A DNA stretch of 64,000 nt from Malania oleifera. Taxonomy: Eukaryota > Streptophyta > Magnoliopsida > Santalales > Ximeniaceae. A program made the translations under genes and the position numbers. Location of the stretch: assembly GCF_029873635.1 (NCBI RefSeq), contig NC_080422.1:9455764-9519763 (forward strand). Direction: 5' to 3'. The notes under the pieces are model-generated. The model had not been told where the DNA came from and made no database searches. It worked only from the letters and a program-made list of their open reading frames with translations. Shown here piece by piece: positions 12,641 through 23,000 of the stretch (the stretch's first letter is position 1; every line of letters starts with the position of its first letter).

Positions 12641-13328
12641 ACATTTTATGCTATGTTCTGATAATATTACACTACCCAATGCTATTATTACTGAAATCAA
12701 GTGTAAAGCACAAATCAACAATGCCATTCTAAACATTCCTAGTGAATTCACAATTATTAAGTATATGATTTATAGTTATCATATGATAACCAGTACCGCA
12801 TAAAATACACTATGGAATTCTTCCAAAATCTACATATCTTGTCCTTGTAGCAAGTTCACCATTAATAAGTTTCCATAAAAAGTATGTAATCATAGGACTA
12901 ATTTAAAGTGGCCAAATAGTATCAAAAGACTACTAATTAATACAGTATTAATGTGTATTTGGAGGTTTGTTCGTAATATCCATGTATTTTAAGAGTGTGT
13001 GTGTAATTAGTTTCATCTAGATTTTGGAGGTATTAGCATAAACTCATCGGTTGAAGGCTTTCTTATAAATAGTATGTGAAAGTCATGTAGGAGTTGATTG
13101 TTGAATTCAAATTTGAAAGTGAATTTGCGATTCCCTTTTGTATTTCCTCTCCTCTCTTCTTCTCTTCTTCCTAACTAGTTAGGATCTAGAAAGTCATCTA
13201 ATTTGACAACATCCCACTATCTAACTCCTTTAATAAAGTCACCGACATCTATACCCTTGCTCAGCTAATCCTTAAAGAATAATGTATCTAATTCCCACAA
13301 TACCCTTAAGCTTGACATTTGACTTGAA
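12641..13328. other. Gene-free stretch, possible decayed LTR piece
   Basis: No gene is seen. A TATA-like CTTATAAATAG near 13064 is followed by a strongly CT-rich tract (13130-13175), the arrangement found in many plant LTR promoters. No paired repeat or target duplication was found. Confidence 0.25.
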
Positions 13329-14442
13329 CACTACAAAAAAATTGATTTTAGTAACTAATGAAAATCATCACTAAAAATCACAAACCATCACTACTACATA
13401 ATAGTGATGACTTAGTGATAGTTCAAAATTAATTACCATATCAACCGTCTCAACTAGATATTAGTGACGCTTTTAGGAACTGTCACTTGAGCTGTTGATA
13501 GTTAAAAATTTGTGAAGTAGAAATTTGTCTCTACTACTGACTATTAGTGATGGATTTAGACTCATCACTACTACTGAACTTTTAATGACAATTTAGATTT
13601 ACTTCTACTTTTGGACTTTTAGTGACAAATTTAGTTTCGTTACTATTACTGGACTTCTAATCACGAATGTATATTTATCACTATAAATGTACTTTTAGTG
13701 ACTGATGTATATTCGTCACTACTATTGGACTTAGTGATGAATTTAAATGTATTATTACAAGTCAAGTAGCAGTGATAGATCTAAATTCGTCACTAAAAGT
13801 CTAGTAATAGTGATGAATTCTAAAAGGTCACTATTAGGTCATTATATAATTTAATAGTGTCGAATTTAGAACCATCACTACTAAGTTAGAAATTTTATTT
13901 AATTTTATTTTTTAAATTTAGGCGTTCCTATGAAAAGTTTGTTAATAAGTATTATTCATCAACATCCTTCAACTGTAATTCTTGATCCATTACTATGTTC
14001 ATCTAGAAAATAAAAAATATGTACATAAAACACAAAAACTATTTAATGTCATTCTACAAGTATTTATACATATAATATATGTTTAATAGAAATATTAAAA
14101 GGTACATGATCACACCAACATACATGGCCTAATTAATCCACATAACAGAAAAAAAAAAAAACAAACAAACAAACAAAACAAAACAATTTGCATCATCATC
14201 ATCATGTCACACAAGTGGCAAAACCTATAAATTTAATGATTATAAAATAAATTAGTATATAGTTTAACAAATAATGTATAAAGAATTTCAAAATAATATA
14301 TATAAAAATGTTGGAAGTATAAAAAACTATTACTAGTGAATGGGTATTACAATTTAAATATCTAACTTTGGTTCTAAGTAACGAATTTAGATCCGTCACT
14401 ATTACTGACCAGTGTAGAAATGACAAATTGTTTTTTTTGTCA
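13329..14442. mobile_element. CACTA (En/Spm)-type non-autonomous element, decayed
   Basis: The left end at 13329 begins CACTACAAAAAAATTGA, a classic CACTA terminus. It is followed by about 550 bases packed with direct and inverted copies of TAGTGATGA/TCGTCACTA-like motifs, typical CACTA subterminal repeats. The right end is weaker: similar TCACTATTACTG and an AAATTG-T-run-GTCAAG at about 14423-14442 roughly mirror the left end, but the last bases do not match CACTA well. No transposase is visible. The left end is confident, the right end tentative. Confidence 0.6.
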
Positions 14443-15062
14443 AGTTAATCCGACTTCTTCATATTTTAATTATAAAAATTGGATCTTGAGTTTTCTAGTC
14501 AATCTAGACCAAGTTCATACTTAGGGATGTCGTAAATGATGAACTTGGAATTTTAAGGATTTAATTATTGCAATTAAATTTGCATAAAATACGAAATCTT
14601 TAATTTTTTTTTTAAATCTAAAACCATCATCTAGTTAAATTTTTTAGTTAATATGGTTGTTGAGGTACAACCACTATGTTGAATGGAAGTTAAATTTCTT
14701 TTCTTTAATAAAAGAAAATTTTATAAACGACAAAATGACACTTCAACTTGCTTAGTTTTTATAAAATTTATTCATGAAAAATATATATTTTAGGATTAGG
14801 TACGGGGTATGAAATAGAAATGAAAAGAGTTATTTCGCTTTGTGTGACCAAAATCAAGTGTAGGCTTTCAATTGTACAAGAAAAATGAATTAAGAAAGTA
14901 GTCTCGGGAGTGTATGACATTGAGTGGAAGGTTCCATCCCGTGTATTTGATAGTCCCACTTTATGCGACTTTCTAAAATGAGTCCTACTATTCGTCGTAG
15001 GCGCACAACAATCACATACTCACATGCCAAAAAATAGTGAACATGATGCATAGCTCATAGGT
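14443..15062. other. AT-rich intergenic stretch, nothing recognised
   Basis: No open frame with family resemblance, no paired repeats and no RNA gene were seen. Confidence 0.4.
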
Positions 15063-15618
15063 TAGGAGTGAGCATAATTCGAGTTTAAATGAATTAACCG
15101 ACCGAATTCGGTCGGTTCGGTTTGATTAATATAGAGGTTTGGTTCAATTTGGTTATAAATTTGGATAATTTTGGGTATTCTGTTTTGACTCGGATATGAG
15201 AAATTTTAATTCGGTTAACCAAATTACCCAAATTACTAATTAATTAAAAATTAAATATAAATTAGTAATATTAAATATAACTGATATATTATATATTATA
15301 TAACTGTTTGATTTTCTTAATTTATTTATTAAATCAATATCATTCTCCTAATTCAACTCTTACCATTAAAAGAAAGGGTAAACATTAATTTTATAATTAA
15401 TTTTAAAATTTGCAATCATATTTTATTTTTATAATTAATTTTAATTTATTTCGGTCAAATTTCGTTAACCGAATTATCCGAAAAGTTTGTTCGGTCGGGG
15501 ATGGTTCGATTACAATACCTAATTCAGTCGGTTTAGTTAGAGATTATTGTTAATTAAAAATTTCGGTTAATTAACCGAATTTGATCAAACTAACCGTTTG
15601 CACACCCCTACCACAGGC
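15055..15618. mobile_element. hAT-type miniature element (TIR TAGGGGTGTGCA-like)
   Basis: The left end, TAGGAGTGAGCA at 15063, and the right end, TGCACACCCCTA finishing at 15610, are inverted copies with two differences. Internally, TCGGTTCGGTTTG and AACCGAATT-type motifs fold back on each other. Flanking 8-mers are TCATAGGT (15055-15062) and CCACAGGC (15611-15618); all three mismatches are C/T, consistent with a decayed 8 bp hAT target duplication. The element is 548 bp with no coding capacity. Confidence 0.65.
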
Positions 15619-16880
15619 ACCTCTCCTGCTCTCCCCTCTTGTCATATGAGTCATGGCATCAAGGGCTTCACAAGCCCATCATTTTTCTTTTAAAATATTT
15701 TAGAACAAGATCCTATCAATTTTTTTCTTTCTAAATACGGATCTATTTGGTACGCAAGAAAATGATAGAATAGGATGAAGTTGGTATTTATGTTTATATA
15801 TTTGTCATATAATTTTTCATTTCATTCTATTTTATCCTTCCAAATATTTGGTTCACCTAACACGAGCCTACAATATAAAATTATTTTTTAGATACTTTCT
15901 AACATTTTGGTTAACAATTGACAATCTTAGGATCGGGTAGTTAAAGTGATTCTAAACTCAAATCACCTCTGACTTTACGACACATGGGCTGTAATTCTAT
16001 CAAATTTAGTAGATTATGATTTTACAAACGGCGTGCTTAAAAGAACTTTTCAAGTAAAAAGAGTTTATAATATAAAATTATTTTTAGCTACTTTTTATTT
16101 AGAACTTTGACTAGTGTTAGTCTAAATTGGGTTGTTAAAAGTAATTGTCTGCATAAATATCTTTTGAAAGAAAGTTAAAATGACTCTAAAAATGCCCACC
16201 TTTAATTGAGAAAAAAAAATCGTGATAAAAAGTGATGTCTTTATAGCTGACGTCTTTTAAGTTGCATTTTAAAAGTTCGTATTTGAAATCTATATGCTAG
16301 AGTTTTCAAATTTAAATTTTTAAAAGAAGTGAAAAATAATAAAAGAACGGTCCTGAAATAAGTTATATAAACTTTTAATGAATAATAGATGAAATATATT
16401 TTAATACTACTTACGATTACTTTAAACGCATTTTCTAACAATTTAGTTAATTAATTACAGTATTTAAATTAAATGGTTAAAAAAGTAATTTAAAACTTAG
16501 GATGATTAAAAAAAATTCAAATTTACTCTATGTAAGATTTAAAATTCATCAATTACAAAATGTTAAGTTAGTATTTGAACTCGTAAAAATGAAAAGTGTG
16601 GTTCGACATGAACCCCAAAGGTATAGGCCCGATACCACTTTAGTCGTCTAAATATTAATATAACATTTTATAATGAACCCAAGAAAATCTCAATTCTAAC
16701 ATCAAACTAAATAAATCCTTTAGTAACAAATTAAATAAATAAAACGGAGGACAAAAACGAAAACGAAAAAAAAACAAAGATAAGGGTTCCAAAATCATAT
16801 GACGTCCCGACGGAGAGTGCCAGCCAAGACGCGCCCCCCATTTCTCTAGAGCTCCTCTCAACTGTCAATAAGCTCAAAGC
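15619..16880. other. Intergenic stretch upstream of the protease gene
   Basis: AT-rich to about 16780, then a GC-richer block leading into the 5' region of the next gene. No gene or repeat pair was recognised. The promoter of the protease gene presumably lies in the last few hundred bases; I cannot assign a TATA box. Confidence 0.35.
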
Positions 16881-16948
16881 CAGAGTCTTGACAATTACAA
16901 AGCAGCCAAATGTACAGATTCATAAATTAGGGTTTTCAGGGGAGGAAG

Positions 16949-16969
16949 ATGGTGCCCTCGTTTGTCTGA
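16949..16969 (+). promoter_or_regulatory. Short upstream open frame in the protease leader
   Basis: ATG at 16949 opens a six-codon frame ending in TGA at 16967-16969, 43 bases before the inferred main ATG at 17013. If the transcript starts upstream of it, it would be a minimal uORF that could damp translation. The transcription start is not known. Confidence 0.35.
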
Positions 16970-17012
16970 TACCTGTATTTTTGGGTATCTGGTATCTTCT
17001 GAATCTCCCCTC

Positions 17013-20000
17013 ATGTCGGCGGTCTCTTGCTCTTACTGTCTTCCCCAACGCCCTCTCCTCCGACCCGTCACTTCTCGAATTCGGTTCGCAAGCCTATCTC
17101 CCGTATCCCGCCGCTTCCGGATCCTCGAATCTTCTCCCAAGTTTCTAAAGAGCGTGAGCAATCCTAAGGTTTCCATCTTTTTCCATTTTGTGGGCTTTAT
17201 TTTTTATTTTATAATTCGTTTCTGTTTGGCTTGCGAGAATCTGAAGATTTTGGATTACCCGCTTTTGTTGTTAATTATGGTTGTTAATCTCTCTTAGCTG
17301 GTATTATTTTGTGTTTCGTCTTGTTTACGCCGCGTTAGTGCCAATGAAGGGTGTTAATGTTATGCACTTATGTTCTCTCTCTCTACATGGGTAAGCTATC
17401 CCAAAGTTTTAATTCTTCTTTTTTTATTTTCTCAAAAATTCGTCTCTGTTTGGCTTCCTGGACTCAGAATGAGTTGGATGAGCGCTGGTTTTGTTAATTG
17501 TGGTTGTTAGTCATTTTGGCTTGAATGATTTTGTTGTTTCTTTTGTTTAAGCTGTGTTAATGTTTAAGAAATGGTATTATGTTCTCTGTATATGTGGTTT
17601 GAGCATTTCTTTTTGCTACTTAGCTTTATTTTGCTCTTTATTGCAGAAATCAAAATTTTGGTGTTTTAGGCATGAAGAATACTCTTCTGAAACTCCCAAT
17701 TCTGAGTTCATCGAGCATATTCTGCCTGAGGAGTTGGTGAATCCTGAAGAATTGGCCAATCCTGACATTGATAAGTCCAGTGCTGTGAAAAAACTCTGGA
17801 ATACAAGTTTGTTAGAGGTGAATCCCAGAAAAATAAAGGAGAATTCTGTACTCTCTTTTTGTATTGCAGCTTAGTCCTTTGCCTTTTAGCTTTGGTTTTC
17901 TTAAATATGTTATACTCATTGATCCTTTGGTTGCTTTCCCCTCACAAATTGTGCATACTGCTTTGTCTTGTTGATTATCATGTAGCATTATATTGCATTT
18001 GATATTGCGACTGTGCTGTGTAAAAATAGACAATGAAGGGGAGCTTAGGCACAACGGTAAGGTTGTCGCCGTGTGACCTAAAGGTCATGGGTTTGAGGCA
18101 TGGAAACGGTCTCTTGTAAAAATACGAGGTAAGACTACATACTATAGACCCATTGTGGTCCGCCCTTCCCCGGACCCCACATATATGGAAACTTTGTGCA
18201 CCGGACTGCCCTGTTTTGTTGTGCTGAGTAAAAGTAAACAATGATGAATAGACTTGTTTATTATGCATAGGTTTCTGCCCTATGACTCATCTCTTGGCCC
18301 CAGCAGTGGAGGCCAGGGTTCAGCACCGTTTTGGAAGTTTTTTTGCATGCATGTTCATGGTATGTGGGGTGCTTGGGGAGAGGAGAGAGAGAAGGGGATG
18401 TACTTAGCTGCAAAAAAAAGGCTTGTTTATTGGCAAACAGTTTCCATGGATAAGAGTGGGAATCAGAGATATAATATGATGCTCAAGAATAAAAGGTGTT
18501 GAGATAAGATGCAGTGAGGTAGAATATAAGAGACATATTTCAGTGAATCTGAGAGCAAAACAAGGAACTGATATCTAATTCATGGCCATGAGGGATGCAG
18601 TAGAGTGATGTTCAATACGCAATTAGTTGGTGTGGTATGCGACTTGTTGGTTTAAATGAAATTGGGCAACCAAGACAATTACTTGGCCTATCATTTTGTG
18701 AATTTAGAAAATTTTAGTTTGCCCATGATCACGAGTATGTTATCTTCTTCCGTATCCAAGTGCATGCACTTTTTGGATATAGATGGAATTTTGTTGCCAG
18801 TATATAATCCCAACTATAATGGGTGTCTGGGCATAATTTTCTGCATTGAGAGATCTAGAAAGTCAATTGTTGGGAAATCTTGGCAGATTGTTAACAATAC
18901 AACTGTATGTTTGAAATTCTTTTGTTTTTTCCCTTTGAATCACAGGGTCCTTATTTGCTTCATATAGCTGTCATTCACTCATTCTAGAAGTAACAGTGTA
19001 ATTGCTTTTAGGTATGATTGTTTAATGTCAAACTTTGTGTTGGATGATATGAACACTTTGTTGTGTTCTTTAGTCAATTGAGAAGGGAATTGTGTATGCG
19101 ATAATCCATACTTCGACTTTTTATTTTAACATTGGGAAAATAAATGGAGAATTGCGGCCTTAAATAGACGACATGATAATTTACCATGAGGTTATTTTGG
19201 TGCTAATAATTAGTTTGTATATGCTCATATTGTGAACATGCTTTGTTTGGTTCTCAAAGGTGAATCTAAAGAGAATTTGAAATTTTGCAGCATCCATTCA
19301 GGGCGGCATTTCGCTCACATTATCTGAATGCCCTCTTAGAATCACTTTCTTGAGTATGGCTCACTATCTCATAGGAATATTTTTTGTCTATTTAAGAGTA
19401 AGTAGCTCACTCGTCTTCATTGGTATACTATTGGCCTATGTTATAGATGCCCAAATCATTTGAGCTGCCCCGTCCTTATCTTATCTTCTACAGGTTCTAT
19501 GCCTAACTTGCCGCAAATATATTCATTCCTTAATTTGTCTTTTAATGTTATATCACCCATCCACCTTGGCATTCTCATTTCAAAAACTTTTACTTTGGTA
19601 TGTCGTTTTTTAGTTGTCCAACATTTTAATCTATATGACATATATTCTTGTCATGTGCATATAATAATTATAATAACAGTAGTAATAGTAGTAGTAGTAT
19701 GAGTGTTTTAGTGAAAGATGAATGAGGAAAGGACTAAATTTGAGATTTATATACAAAATAATTTAATGAAGTTAAGTATGGATAAAGAAGGTGAAAAACA
19801 GAAAAGCTGTAGGATTGAATGACAACTTGATCTAAGTTTGTAACTGTTTAGGTGATAAGTGAATAATATGATGGAAATAATGGATTTAACGAAATTATAT
19901 GAATGAAGGAAAAGCACTTTACCACCTATATACAAAAAATAAAAAAGACATTCAACATTGTAATAGGGACCATGAAATTAAACTTATGAGTCATATAATG

Positions 20001-23000
20001 AAACTTCAGAGTAGGGTAATTGAACGGACACTGCATTAGAAATAAGGGTCTCAGAAAATCAGTTTTGTGGCTGGAGACCAACTACTGAAGTTATATATTT
20101 ATTGAGAAGATTAATGAAAAATTTTAGGGCAAAGAAGAGGATCTCTTACATGATTTTTAACTTTTTTAAAATCAGAGCCTAAAATAGGGTACTTAGGGAA
20201 GCTCTTTGGTAGGTTCTAAAAGTTTTTTTTTGGGGGGGGGGGGGGGTCAATGTCATTGAGGATAAGCATAATAGAGTAATGATTAGTGTTAGTATTACAG
20301 TTGGAGAATTTAGGAAATTTTCAATTAGAAGAGATTTTATCTTGTGATTAATAACGACAAAATAGAATTATAATGTGATAATTCTCCACCTTAACTAATA
20401 TAAAATATGTTATGTGGAAAATATTGAATTAAAATTTTGGTTGGAATAAAAATGTACTGCATTTTTTAGAGCGTTTGTTCCAATTCATGGTTCACTAGGG
20501 TGTTGCTTTTTGGTTAATATAGTCTTGATCTTTTTGCTTTACTGATAGATGAACTGTATTAGGAATATCCAAGATGAGGTTCTGTGGTATATTGTTTGCA
20601 GGCAACTGGATAAGAATCTGACTTGGAGTTATTTTTTAAAAACAATTTTATAAACAAAGAAATTTATGAGAGAGACGGCAACAAGAAAAAAAAAAAAAAA
20701 AACTAGAAAACCAGACAACAAGTATTACGAAACAGCTCTGCTCCAGCAAGGAACCCAGTCACACTGATCTGCCAGGGGTAAATGCTGAAAGAAACCATTC
20801 CCAAACCCACAGTGATGCGAGAAAGACTACTCCATTCTAAAGAAAGTTAAGAGGAGTATCCAAGTACACCAGAAGATGGCCACTGACAAAGCCTCCCTAT
20901 CATTCTCCTTTCCAAACCCCTTATCAGTGAAGTGCAAAACGTCTCCAAGGAGGAAGGATATACCAAACTCTGTCCAGAAAATACCAAACAATTTACTCCA
21001 AAGGGTCCAAGAGTACTGACTGTGAAAGAATAAATGTGAACATTCCACCCTTAAACCATAAAACAAACACATCAGGCAATAAAACTTAATAACTTGTTAT
21101 GGGTTTCTGAAGCAAGTCATTGGTATTAATTTTTTCCAAGTTCACTGTCCACAAAAAGACAGAAGCCCTAGAAAGAGTTTTGGCTTTCCAAATGAAAGAG
21201 AGACGGGCCAAAGGAGTAGAAAAAGCTTTGGAGTAGAAACAATGTTTTAGAAGACTCAATCAAGGCTCACCTCATGATGAGACATACCTAAAACACACTC
21301 AATCTAAAATACTAAATTCCCAAAAAGACTAACACATTACACGCCAAGGCTTAAGCATTTGTACCAAAGGCTCACCTTTTTCTCTTCAGTTGTCATTTTT
21401 GCATTTTGGTTGGATGGTTCTTGAGTTAGATTGGCCAGAAAATTTTAGCTACATATTTATATAAAAAGGAATGCCATAGATGGGTTGATTCCTAAAACTT
21501 TGTAACCTCAAGCTTGCCAAAATATTTCAGAATTGTATCTTAAATATTGAAAATATTTTGAACTTTGTATTGTTATGGCTATCTCTTGTCATCATTTACT
21601 TAATCAATTCAAGTTAATATTTCATGAGTGACCAACAAGTAGTTTATAAAGTATATTTCATGTTTCAAAATTTTTATTTGTGAATTTCTTAATTTTTCTT
21701 TATTTTTTGTAGTGCATGTAATTTATTTACATTTCTATCTGAAAAAAAATTCTCAAAAGGCTATGCTTCAACGCCATAAGTCTTACACCTCACCTCTCGA
21801 GGATTAAAACGCCTTGCCATATGTATTTGCATTTTAAAATGAGTAGAAATAAGACAAAATACAAGAAATATAAGTTTAGTTATTTTAGGAGGAATATTGA
21901 CGAAAAGATTAAAACTTGATGAATTCTTGGCACTGGTATATTTTTCGATATCTTGGATTTTTTATGCAAGTTGAAGGAGAAATCTAGGATGTCACTCATA
22001 GAGTTAAATTGGGTTGGGTAAAATGGAGAAGTGCTTTTATGATCATATAATACCATTAAAATTAAAAGAGAAGTTCTATGGAATGGCCAAAATACTAGCT
22101 ATACTATATGGATAAGAATGCTGGGCAACTGCAAACGACATATCTAAAGAGTAAAAGTTGTTGAAATGAGAATGGTAAGGTAGATGAGTAGTATAACTCC
22201 AAAAAATAAATTTAAGAATAAAAACATATCTGTTAGGGGCAAAGGCATATCCGTGAGGAGTGAACATATTGGTAAACTTTAGTAATGCTCATGAAACCCT
22301 CTATTCTAAGTTTATTGAATGTATTCAGCCCAAGGAATTTCTGAGTCCTGAAGAATTGGCAAATCCGAATATCAATAAGTGCTGTGAAAAAATGTTGGAA
22401 GACAAGTTTGCAAAAGGTGAACCCCGAAGTCAGTAAGTCAAGGAGAATTCTGCACTCTCCTTTTGTTTATTTATCTTAGCAATTTGTCTTATACTTTGGA
22501 TTGTTTAATTATTTTCTATTCATCAATCCTTTGGTGCTCTTCCCTTACAAACTATGCATGTTCCTTTGTTTTGTCAGTGGTTGCATGGAATGTTGTTGGC
22601 AAATGTTGTTGGAGCTGCAGTTTAAGCAGTCCAAGGATGAAAAGGCTTGGCTGTTGAGCACTGTGTGTGTGTGTTGTCTTTTTTTTTGGGGGGTGGGGGG
22701 TGGGGGGGTTTGTATTTAACCACAAAAAAAAGGTTTCCATGAAGTAGAGGAATATATATCTGCACAGCCAAGGGAAAAACAAGGAAGTGATGTTAGATTT
22801 ATGGTGATGAGATGCATAAGAGTGATCATTTTTATTATGTTTGATTGTTTTCTTACAAGGAAGTGATGTTAGATTTATGGTGATGAAATGCATAAGAGTG
22901 ATCATTTTTATTATGTTTGATTGTTTTCTTTTGGGTTAATTGGAAGCCCATACTGAGCCTGGGCTACACGACGGGAGTTAGCTTATTTACCATCTCATAT

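Noticed and set aside
12960-13320. A solo LTR between the pararetrovirus remnant and the CACTA element
   Set aside because: TATA-like and CT-rich segments are suggestive, but TG...CA ends with a target duplication could not be found.
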